From Baffinella frigidus (lineage: Eukaryota; Cryptophyceae; Cryptomonadales; Baffinellaceae), in contig MU646758.1 of the NCBI GenBank assembly GCA_026770585.1, positions 77,104 to 87,752 on the forward strand: DNA of 10,649 nt, read 5' to 3'. A model generated the notes under the pieces. The model was not told the DNA's origin, did not search any database, and saw only the letters and a program-made list of their open reading frames with translations. Positions within the stretch are counted from its first letter, which is position 1, and the number at the start of each line of letters is the position of its first letter. This document shows, piece after piece, positions 4,973 to 10,006 of the stretch. Both the position numbers and the translations under genes were made by a program.

Positions 4973-5082
4973 CAAGCCTGCCCGTGACTGGTACAAATTT
5001 GGTCACGTTACTGCGGGATGACTGGTACAAAATCAAACAACCCCACTTTTAAAATACCCCCTCTTCCAGCCTCGAGTGGGGC
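4973..5082 (+). repeat. dispersed repeat family C, copy 2
   Basis: AAGCCTGCCCGTGACTGGTAC, CAACCCCACTTTTAAAATAC, CCTCTTCCAGCCTCGAGTGG. This is the variant closest to the reversed copy at 657-735. Confidence 0.8.
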
Positions 5083-5142
5083 ACACAGACCAACGAAGTT
5101 CGGAGAGGCGAAATTAGGCCAGGCGCGAGGTTGGAACACCCT

Positions 5143-5207
5143 ATCCTGGTACAAATATTTACAACCCCACAGGTTAAAAGGATCCTCCAGCATTCCTGAG
5201 TGGACCT
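5143..5207 (+). repeat. dispersed repeat family C, uninterrupted copy
   Basis: CTATCCTGGTACAAATATTT, ACAACCCCACAGGTTAAAAG, GATCCTCCAGCATTCCTGAG. It serves as the empty-site counterpart of the interrupted copy at 5309-5516. Confidence 0.9.
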
Positions 5208-5308
5208 TTGAAGGTATTCAAGCGCAGAAATCCAGTACACAAGGGCGAATAGAAAGCCTTTACGACGAGCCAGAATAAAACTCAGGCAGAGCTAGAAGGC
5301 ACACAGAC

Positions 5309-5516
5309 CTATCCTGGTACAAATATTTACAACCCCACATTTATCCGGGGAAACCTATTTTTCTTTAGTTTGATGGCCACGAAAATTACTACACAACTGC
5401 TTTAATATTACTAATAAGAACGAACCGTGTAGTAATTTTCGTTGACCTCAAACTAAAGAAAAATAGGTTTCCCCGGATAAACATGTAAAAAGGATCCTCC
5501 AGCATTCTTGAGTGGA
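5309..5516 (+). repeat. dispersed repeat family C, copy interrupted by a MITE
   Basis: The left part CTATCCTGGTACAAATATTT plus ACAACCCCACAT ends at 5340, and the right part resumes at 5485 with GTAAAAAGGATCCTCCAGCA. Removing 5341-5480 and one ACAT gives a sequence collinear with 5143-5207. Confidence 0.9.
5341..5480. mobile_element. family A MITE, intact, 140 bp with 4-bp target duplication
   Basis: The terminal inverted repeats begin TTATCCGGGGAAACCTATTT, continue TTCTTTAGTTTGA and end near CGAAAATTACTACAC. The two arms are nearly identical over about 55 bp and separated by an AT-rich centre of about 30 bp. Both ends are flanked by ACAT (5337-5340, 5481-5484), a target-site duplication. There is no ORF, so it depends on a transposase encoded elsewhere. 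The arm identity is the highest of all family A copies here, so it is the youngest insertion. Confidence 0.95.
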
Positions 5517-5588
5517 CCTGTGGAGTTCGGAGACGGTCATTTTGAGGGAGGAGATGTTCTTCTGGCGCAGCTCGGCATCCGCGCCCTG
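5517..5588 (-). CDS. coiled-coil exon or fragment, QGADAELRQKNISSL type, long copy
   Basis: The minus strand encodes QGADAELRQKNISSL and then KMTVSELHR (24 codons), with Leu/Ile/Val at heptad spacing. It is preceded by CCAACCCTGAACGCAG, an acceptor-like sequence. Paralogues lie at 5640-5684 and 6510-6554. Over the 15 codons shared with 6510-6554 there are six codon differences, four of them synonymous (GGC/GGG, GCG/GCA, GCC/GCG, TCC/TCT). Its 3' end touches the family C right end (GAGTGGACCTG), so the true exon limit is unclear. Product unidentified. Confidence 0.5.
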
Positions 5589-5639
5589 CGTTCAGGGTTG
5601 GAGTTTTCAAACGTCTAAAGTGGCCGCCCAGTTAACTTA

Positions 5640-5684
5640 AGCTTGTTCCAAGACACCCCCGCTCAGCTCCGCATCCGCGCCCTG
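5640..5684 (-). pseudogene. coiled-coil coding fragment, QGADAELS, truncated
   Basis: The minus strand encodes QGADAELSGGVLEQA and then TAA. It matches the other two QGA-type fragments only over the first eight residues (with Ser as at 6510-6554), then diverges. A decayed duplicate. Confidence 0.4.
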
Positions 5685-5702
5685 CGCCACACCGCCACGT
5701 CC

Positions 5703-6114
5703 CTCGCGACGATGACCTGCACACCAAATCTCTCTGTTTTCAAAGTCAACTCGCCTTCAATCGACCCACAGATTTGTCAACTTATCCGGAATTCGGATTA
5801 AAATGCTTTTATAAGTGCAGGAATAATAGAACGACTCAACAAAAATACCTGTTTGATACACAGGCCATCGTCGCGTGGTAACCTACATTCGCTCAGGCTC
5901 GTAACCTACCGTTACGTTCGCTCAGGGTTCGTAACCTACCACGCGACGATGGCCTGTGTGTCAAACAGGTGTATTTTTGTTGAGTCTTTCTATTATTCCT
6001 GCACTTGTGAAAGCATCCTTATCCGGAATCCGGATAAGTTGACAGATTTGTGGGCGATTCGAGGCGAGTTGACTTGAAAACAGAGGGGTTTGGTGCACAG
6101 GTCATCGTCGCGAG
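5703..6114. mobile_element. 412-bp foldback element with ~175-bp inverted arms
   Basis: The left arm (5703 to about 5880) and right arm (about 5937 to 6114) are inverted copies. Shared blocks are CTCGCGACGATGACCTG, CTCTGTTTTCAA, GTCAACTCGCCT, TTGTCAACTTATCCGGA, AAGTGCAGGAATAATAGAA, GACTCAACAAAAATAC, CACAGGCCATCGTCGCGTGG. The loop holds GTAACCTAC-type repeats. Each arm itself has CG(A/T)CGCG-type complementary ends. No ORF of substance. A diverged single arm is at 2875-3036. Confidence 0.9.
5876..5945. repeat. GTAACCTAC / CGCTCAGG repeat, copy in foldback loop
   Basis: GGTAACCTACATTCGCTCAG, GCTCGTAACCTACCG, TTACGTTCGCTCAGGG and TTCGTAACCTACC form about three subrepeats. The same series follows the right end of the foldback at 6113-6173. 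Confidence 0.85.
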
Positions 6115-6173
6115 GTAACCTACATTCGCTCAGGGCTCGTAACCTATCGTTACGTTCGCTCAGAGCTCGTAAC
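6113..6173. repeat. GTAACCTAC / CGCTCAGG repeat, copy outside the foldback
   Basis: Nearly identical to 5876-5937. Finding the loop sequence again immediately after the right arm suggests the foldback formed by tandem or inverted duplication of an arm-plus-loop unit. Confidence 0.85.
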
Positions 6174-6204
6174 CTGATCGAGGCTCGAAACCCGCAGGGG
6201 GTCC

Positions 6205-6230
6205 CTTCAGGGTTCAGGGTTCAGGGTTCA
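6205..6230. repeat. short degenerate telomere-like stub (CAGGGTT)n
   Basis: Three to four CAGGGTT units, one base from TAGGGTT. Similar stubs are at 4310-4322, 4528-4550 and 4802-4820. Confidence 0.7.
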
Positions 6231-6306
6231 TGTCAGTTACATTCGTTGGATCTCTGGAAGAGCTGATAGGGATCGCTGGAAGAACTGATAGCACACACTC
6301 ATAGGC

Positions 6307-6439
6307 TAACGGACTAAATGGGGTAGTTGGGCATACGGTATTGACTACGGTAGGCCGTAGGGGCCTAGGGGGCTACGAAAACCCCTACGCCTACCGTAGG
6401 TAATACCGTAGGCCTAACTACCCCATTTTGAGTCCGTTA
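6307..6439. mobile_element. MITE-like element, 133 bp, probable TA target
   Basis: Arms: left TAACGGACTAAATGGGGTAG, then TTGGGCATACGGTATT and ACTACGGTAGGCCGTAGGGG. The right arm, reverse complemented, reads TAACGGACTCAAAATGGGGT, then AGTTAGGCCTACGGTATT and ACCTACGGTAGGCGTAGGGG. They match over about 60 bp. TA at both edges fits a Tc1/mariner-type target duplication (known for that superfamily; assignment is inference). Confidence 0.85.
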
Positions 6440-6487
6440 CCCTGTTAACACTCTCCCCACCGAAACGTTTCTGTTGGGATGCGTTAG

Positions 6488-6554
6488 TGGGCACGAGCGT
6501 GCTGGTTTGGAGAGAGGAGATGTTCTTCTGGCTCAGCTCCGCATATGCCCCCTG
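6488..6554 (-). pseudogene. coiled-coil coding fragment, QGAYAELSQKNISSL joined to TSTL
   Basis: The minus strand encodes QGAYAELSQKNISS (6554-6513), continuing without a stop into LQTSTLV. The tail contains CAAACCAGCACGCT, the same acceptor-plus-start sequence seen at 4228-4296, 4563-4613 and 4830-4880. So this copy links two fragment types that are otherwise separate, either as a real protein order or as a fusion of one exon to the intron end of another. Preceded (minus strand) by AACCCTGAAACCAG and then by the telomere array. Confidence 0.45.
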
Positions 6555-6584
6555 GTTTCAGGGTTGGTGTTGAAGGTTGAGGTG

Positions 6585-6692
6585 TTAGGTTTTAGGTTTT
6601 AGGTTTTAGGGTTTAGGGTTTATGGTTTATGGTTTAGGGTTTAGGGTTTAGGGTTTAGGGTTTAGGGTTTAGGGTTTAAGGTTTAGGGTTGA
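6585..6692 (+). repeat. interstitial telomere repeat array (TTTAGGG)n
   Basis: About fourteen TTTAGGG-related units: a central run of exact TTTAGGG (about 6635-6676), degenerate TTTTAGG units on the left and TTTATGG and TTTAAGG variants. It is flanked on both sides by unique and repeat DNA, so it is not a chromosome end. The G-rich strand reads to the right. Confidence 0.95.
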
Positions 6693-6864
6693 GAGTTTAC
6701 AATTTAAGGATGATGTACCGGCGGGCGCCATAACATCAGTCAATACATGGTCAATTATTGCCAATATATGGTCACAATATACTCGATGTATGGTCAATAT
6801 ACTGGCTCGCGAGCCGAAAATACTGGCTCGCGAGCCGAAAAGTTTGCAGCGGGAAAGGGAAAGT

Positions 6865-6924
6865 CACATTTGCCTTGGCCTCCTTCGCCCACTGGCTCTT
6901 ATCCCCCTTGGCCGCCGCGAGCAG
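6865..6924 (-). pseudogene. coiled-coil fragment LLAAAKGDKSQWAKEAKANV, array unit 1
   Basis: 20 codons on the minus strand, open, Ala/Lys/Glu-rich. Among the four array copies (here, 7079-7138, 7269-7328, 7459-7518) the variable codons include several synonymous third-position changes (GCG/GCA, GCG/GCC, GCC/GCT, CTC/CTT, CAG/CAA) as well as amino-acid changes, mixed evidence for past constraint. Confidence 0.45.
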
Positions 6925-7078
6925 CAAATCCACAATATATGGTCAATCATTGTCAATATATGGTCAATATATCGTTAATATACTCGATATACGGTCAACA
7001 TACTGGCTCACGACCCTCAAGTTTCCGGCTCGCGAGTATATTGACCATATATCGAGAAAAAATGTGCTGTGGGGATGT

Positions 7079-7138
7079 CACATTGGCCTTGGCCTCCTTG
7101 GCCCTTTGGCTCTTCCCCCCCTTGGCTGCCGCAAGCAG
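7079..7138 (-). pseudogene. coiled-coil fragment LLAAAKGGKSQRAKEAKANV, array unit 2
   Basis: Same 20-codon segment, with Glu to Gly and Trp to Arg changes, the most altered of the four copies. It sits in the rearranged unit 2. Confidence 0.4.
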
Positions 7139-7268
7139 CAAATTCACAATATATGGTCAATTAACGTCAATATATGGTCCATATACTCGATACAAGGTCA
7201 ATATACTGGCTCGCGCGCCGAATATACTGGCTCGCGCGCCGAAAATTTCGCGGCGGGAAAGGGGGTGT

Positions 7269-7328
7269 CACATTGGCCTTGGCCTCCTTGGCCCACTGGC
7301 TCTTCTCCCCCTTGGCTGCCGCGATCAG
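7269..7328 (-). pseudogene. coiled-coil fragment LIAAAKGEKSQWAKEAKANV, array unit 3
   Basis: Same 20-codon segment. It differs from the segment in 7459-7614 by Ile/Leu and Ser/Thr plus one synonymous change. Confidence 0.45.
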
Positions 7329-7458
7329 CAAATTCACAATATATGGTCAATTATCGTCAATTTATGTTCCATATACTCGATACACGGTCAATATACTGGC
7401 TCGCGCGCCGAATATACTGGCTCGCGCGCCGAACATTTCGCGGCGGGAAAGGGGATGT

Positions 7459-7614
7459 CACATTGGCCTTGGCCTCCTTGGCCCACTGGGTCTTCTCCCC
7501 CTTAGCTGCCGCGAGCAGCGCGTGCAGCGCCAACAGCTCTGCCTGCACCTCCGAAAGCTGAGCTTGCGACGCCGCGTGGGCGTGCGCCAGGTCGTTATTT
7601 TCCTGCCACACCAC
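7459..7614 (-). CDS. coiled-coil exon or fragment, DLAHAHAAS...LLAAAKGEKTQWAKEAKANV
   Basis: The minus strand is open for 52 codons: VWQENNDLAHAHAASQAQLS, then EVQAELLALHALLAAAKGEK, then TQWAKEAKANV. Leu/Ala at a and d positions and the alternating charge make this the clearest coiled coil in the window. GTGTGGCAG precedes GAAAATAACGAC, resembling a splice acceptor, and an in-frame TGA lies just upstream, which fits an exon boundary. It is the full version of the peptide that the tandem array carries in part, so the array probably arose by amplifying its 3' half with satellite sequence. The frame runs on into satellite-encoded residues, so the 3' limit is unclear. Family unknown. Confidence 0.55.
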
Positions 7615-7655
7615 GCCCGGTCATTACTGGGAATTTCAGAACGCAACGTTTCGTC
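7582..7655. repeat. 74-bp direct repeat, copy 1 (partner 8000-8072): intron end plus exon start
   Basis: GTGCGCCAGG, CCTGCCA-ACCACGCCCGGT, CATTACTGGGAATTTCAGAA, CGCAACG are shared with 8000-8072. Read on the minus strand this is a noncoding tract ending in TGGCAG followed by the start of the DLAHAH peptide. Confidence 0.85.
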
Positions 7656-7708
7656 AGCTGAGCCTGCAACGCCGCGTGGGCGTGCGCCAGGTCGTCCTTC
7701 GCCTGTCG
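7649..7708 (-). pseudogene. coiled-coil coding fragment, RQAKDDLAHAHAALQAQLTK
   Basis: 20 codons on the minus strand, matching DLAHAHAASQAQL in 7459-7614; over the shared 13 codons CAA/CAG and CTT/CTG are synonymous and TCG/TTG is not. CGCGACAG precedes GCGAAGGAC. The 3' end runs directly into the noncoding 74-bp repeat, so this copy is truncated. Confidence 0.5.
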
Positions 7709-7731
7709 CGTGCCTCTGGAATCAGCATGAG

Positions 7732-7790
7732 TAATATACTGGCTCAACATACTCGCATGAGCCGCGTAATATACTGGCTCAACATACTCG
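7732..7790. repeat. 35-bp tandem duplication (TAATATACTGGCTCAACATA)
   Basis: TAATATACTGGCTCAACATACTCG occurs at 7732-7755 and 7767-7790, a variant of the TATACTGGCTCGCG junction in the 190-bp array. Confidence 0.85.
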
Positions 7791-7794
7791 ATGT

Positions 7795-7824
7795 CTTCTT
7801 CTTCTTCTTCTTCTTCTTCTTCTT
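7795..7824. repeat. CTT trinucleotide microsatellite
   Basis: Ten perfect CTT units. Confidence 0.95.
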
Positions 7825-7999
7825 TATTACTCTCGATACAGGTCCTAGATAGGCCCTGTAGCCTTGAGTTGAGTGATGCAATGTCTATGAGCCTCAAGAA
7901 CGAGCCCGCACCGGAGATGAAAATACTACGTCAAAAGTCAACTTTCGTCAAAAGTCGGCCCATTAACCTACTCGATGTATGGTCAATATACTAGCTCGC

Positions 8000-8072
8000 G
8001 TGCGCCAGGGCTTTTTTCGCCTGCCAGACCACGCCCGGTCATCACTGGGAATTTCAGAACGCAACGATTCGT
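8000..8072. repeat. 74-bp direct repeat, copy 2, with a short WQAKKALAHAS fragment
   Basis: Partner of 7582-7655. On the minus strand TGGCAG is followed by GCGAAAAAAGCCCTGGCGCA, encoding AKKALAHAS, a third short copy of the DLAHAH type. It is interrupted by satellite at about 7999. Confidence 0.75.
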
Positions 8073-8300
8073 TTCGTGGTACTAAACGAGTGTGCGTTCC
8101 CCGACTTAACCACTCGCGGTGATCGGCTTTTGGCGTGTTTCCCGGGCGAGAATCCACTGTTACTTCTTAAGTTAACAGAGGTTCCACTTTTGCTTTGAGA
8201 CGTTCCACTCTCGACTTTTGTCTCGGTGGGCCGCGCTCTTGGGAATCAACTTTATGCGTGCGTGTGTAGTAAAATGGAATTCCCACTAGCGACCTGGCGT
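8073..8300. other. stretch without recognised gene
   Basis: No open frame or repeat worth calling, apart from a lone TGTGTAGTAAAATGG (8266-8280) related to the family A inner arm. Confidence 0.4.
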
Positions 8301-8302
8301 AG

Positions 8303-8402
8303 TCAGAGCATGCGGGTCGAATCAGAGCAGGCCTCTGGAATCAGAGCACGAAAGCTGACCGGTCTCTGGAATCAGAGCACGAGAGCTGATCCCCCCCCCC
8401 CC
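8303..8402. repeat. ~30-bp tandem repeat (TCTGGAATCAGAGCACG) ending in C12
   Basis: Two full units (8332-8362 and 8363-8389, TCTGGAATCAGAGCACGA-AGCTGA) and partial ones carrying TCAGAGCA at 8303 and 8321. The variant CTCTGGAATCAGCATGAG is at 7714-7731. A C12 homopolymer follows at 8391-8402. Confidence 0.85.
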
Positions 8403-8564
8403 TGCTCACCATCCTCAGCCCGAATCCGAATGCAACGCACTGCTAGCCAGAGGATTTTGTATTAGACCACTTTGAAAAAAAAACGGGAGAGAGGTGTAGT
8501 AAATTTTGACGCCCCTGGGGCGCTTTGGATTCGAAAGTGGACAGTTTCAAGGGGGGTCGACAGG

Positions 8565-8755
8565 ACCGAGAGAGAGAGCGCGCGCGCGAGAGAGAGAGAG
8601 CGGGGGAGAGAGAGCGAGATAGCGATAGAGAGCGAGCGAGAGAGAGACGGAGAGAGAGCGGGAGAGAGAGATAGAGAGAGAGCGAGAAAGAGAGTGAGAG
8701 AGAGAGAGAAAGAGAGTGAGAGAGAGCGAGCGATGGAGAGAGAGAGAGCGAGAGG
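8565..8755. repeat. GA microsatellite tract with CGCG and GATAG interruptions
   Basis: Imperfect (GA)n of about 190 bp. It ends on the right at the box GGAGGCACAACCTT (8754-8767), reverse complement of the box that punctuates the GA tract at 9806-10015. Confidence 0.95.
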
Positions 8756-8857
8756 AGGCACAACCTTCTGGAGCGCCAGCCTCTCCCTCTCGGCACGCTT
8801 CTCTCGCGCGTGTCGTTCCACCGCTCGGTCACGTTCCTGCGCGGAAATTGCAGGGTC
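8753..8857 (-). CDS. Arg/Glu-rich helical fragment or exon, AQERDRAVERHAREKRAER
   Basis: The minus strand is open for 35 codons: DPAISAQERDRAVERHAREK, then RAERERLALQKVVPP. The first 30 residues are a highly charged single helix or coiled coil and are not a microsatellite translation, because the DNA is not repetitive here. The KVVPP end is encoded by the box shared with the GA tracts, and the frame continues into the GA tract as low-complexity residues. Whether it is an exon is unproven. GGTGACCCTGCA at its 5' side offers no clear acceptor. Confidence 0.4.
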
Positions 8858-8920
8858 ACCTGATTCGTATTGTAGAAATCATACCCACGTTGGCGAGGGT
8901 GATGGGCACCTGAAATAGTT

Positions 8921-9046
8921 TTACGGCGGTCCCGGTTTTATTCCCGCAGAGCTAGGATGCGCAAGCACCAGACTGAAACACTCGTCGACGGGCATCATGT
9001 AGGAAGCCGCGAAGGCGGCGTTGGTCTGCTCAGCCGCGTCACGGTA
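8921..9046 (-). CDS. possible coding fragment, YRDAAEQTNAAFAASYMMPV, cut by a MITE
   Basis: 41 codons on the minus strand, starting YRDAAEQTNAAFAASYMMPV and continuing DECFSLVLAHPSSAGIKPGP to TAA (8923-8921). The sequence is complex and not derived from a visible repeat. Its 5' end is the insertion point of the MITE at 9047-9280; beyond the MITE the sequence resumes with the TYPDSYITEY-type fragment. After the element is removed, this frame stays open into 9281-9325, but it is not the frame used by the other TYP-type copies, so an intron or frameshift lies between them. Unknown function. Confidence 0.35.
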   Translation of the reverse strand, partial: YRDAAEQTNAAFAASYMMPVDECFSLVLAHPSSAGIKPGPP

Positions 9047-9280
9047 TTGTAGAAATGGGCTCCGCGCGGATTTTGAGAACGTGAGGTGAGGAGGTCAGGA
9101 ACGTCAAAAAATCGATTTTTGGACGAAAAATTGATTTTGTGCTATATTACGGGTGGTTAATTCTTTTTTGGGTATCTTGCCCTTGCCTAAGATAGCATAA
9201 AAGTCCATTTTCGACGATTTTTTATCTCCTGACCTCATTTCCTCACCTGACCTTGAATCCGCGCGGAGCCCATTTCTACA
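9047..9280. mobile_element. 234-bp MITE with TA target duplication
   Basis: Terminal inverted repeats TTGTAGAAATGGGCTCCGCG continue CGGATT and are identical for 26 bp. Further inside, GTGAGG, GAGGTCAGGA and AAAAAATCG are also inverted. TA flanks both ends (9045-9046, 9281-9282). Removing the element and one TA restores GTATACGTTGTATAC, which is intact at 1976-1990 and, reversed, at about 1525-1540. TA duplication fits Tc1/mariner-type elements; the superfamily is an inference. A lone GTATTGTAGAAAT at 8869-8881 may be an end of another copy. Confidence 0.95.
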
Positions 9281-9325
9281 ATATACGTTGTATACTCGGT
9301 GATATACGAATCTGGGTAGGTGACC
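9281..9325 (-). pseudogene. coding fragment, TYPDSYITEYTTYT type
   Basis: The minus strand encodes VTYPDSYITEYTTYT up to the MITE boundary. See 1831-2025 for the longer relative and 1478-1547 for the inverted one. Confidence 0.4.
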
Positions 9326-9359
9326 CTCTAGAGCATCTTCTGCTCTCTCCTGTCGCTAT

Positions 9360-9420
9360 GCTGGTACAAATTGTTACACCCCCACATGCAAATAGGCTGC
9401 TCCAGCATTCTCGAGTGGGC
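9360..9420 (+). repeat. dispersed repeat family C, right-hand copy
   Basis: GCTGGTACAAATTGTTACAC, CCCCACATGCAAATAGGCTG, CTCCAGCATTCTCGAGTGGG. Confidence 0.85.
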
Positions 9421-9450
9421 CGTCGCCGCGCCTTCCTTCAGATTAATAGT

Positions 9451-9614
9451 GACGCAACCTATAAATAGTTTTGTAAAGCAACTCGTTCTGGTACAAATTA
9501 TAGAACAAGCTCCATTTAAAACTAAAAAAGGATCCAATTCTTTTTTAAACGAGGTCTTATTTTATAATTTGTACCAGGAACGAGTTACTTTGCAAACCTT
9601 ATTATAGGTTGCGT
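9451..9614. mobile_element. 164-bp foldback/MITE with ~65-bp arms
   Basis: Left arm GACGCAACCTATAAATAG, TTTTGTAAAGCAACTCGTT, CTGGTACAAATTATAGAA. The right arm, reverse complemented, reads GACGCAACCTATAATAAG, GTTTGCAAAGTAACTCGTT, CCTGGTACAAATTATAAAA. The arms contain the CTGGTACAAAT start of family C, so this element may be a palindromic derivative of it. No ORF; no clear target duplication. Confidence 0.9.
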
Positions 9615-9668
9615 CCTTATGAAGATGTTTGACCTGTCCAGAGAGGTTGGTAATTTATTGCCAAACAA

Positions 9669-9776
9669 CCAGCGCCAGCGCCGCACATGCCTTGACGCAT
9701 TGTGCTACATACTGTACCCCGTGTCGGCCGCTCTCACGAGCTTTTTCCGGGAGGATTCGATCTCCTCCTCCTATGA
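9669..9776. repeat. 107-bp dispersed repeat D, copy 2
   Basis: Partner of 2762-2870. To its left, TTATTGCCAAACAACCAGCG corresponds to one arm of the 2654-2707 hairpin in reversed order. Confidence 0.85.
9705..9770 (-). pseudogene. coiled-coil coding fragment, EIESSRKKLVRAADTG type, copy 2
   Basis: The minus strand encodes EEEIESSRKKLVRAADTGYS M then TAG; partner of 2798-2863. In both places the next coding-like fragment downstream on the minus strand is of a recurring type: TYPDSYIT at 9325 here, TYPEAYIT at 2016 there. The same order suggests duplication of a larger gene segment. Confidence 0.45.
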
Positions 9777-9805
9777 ATTCTCCGGAGATATTCCTGAGTG
9801 CGTGC

Positions 9806-9963
9806 GAAGAGAGAGAGAGAGAGATAGAGAGAGAGAAGGAGAGAGATGCAGCGAGAGAGAAGGTTGTGCCTCCCCGGGAGAGAGAGAGAGAGCGAGCGAG
9901 TAAGAGAGAGAGACAGAGAGAGAGAGAAAAGGTTGTGCCTCCCCGGCCGAGACAGAGAGCGAG

Positions 9964-10006
<43 letters not shown>

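Larger units (their letters stand above)
6739..7520. repeat. ~190-bp tandem array (4 units) mixing TATGGTCAATAT satellite and coding fragment
   Basis: Units begin near 6739, 6931, 7145 and 7335. Each has ACAATATATGGTCAATTA, GTCAATATATGGTCCATATA, CTCGATACACGGTCAATATA, one or two CTGGCTCGCG(C/A)GCCGAA units, a CGGCGGGAAAGG tract, and a 60-bp stretch that encodes a coiled-coil peptide on the minus strand. Unit 2 is longer (214 bp) and contains an inverted TATATTGACCATATATCGAG piece. The last unit runs into a longer coding fragment. Confidence 0.9.

Noticed and set aside
463-5207. Conserved peptide (SRMLE/Q...WGC.YLYQD) encoded by family C copies
   Set aside because: The frame is open in several copies, but most differences between copies change the amino acid and copies lie in both orientations; a noncoding repeat fits better.
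6585-6692. True chromosome end
   Set aside because: About 4 kb of sequence continues beyond the array on the right and 6.5 kb on the left.
7791-7994. ORF starting with a poly-Ser run
   Set aside because: Translation of the CTT microsatellite followed by satellite; no independent support.
8472-8918. Arg/Glu-rich (plus) or Ser/Leu-rich (minus) proteins read through the GA tracts at 3500, 8565 and 9806
   Set aside because: These are direct translations of (GA)n/(CT)n in any frame; only the non-repetitive 8753-8857 part is kept.
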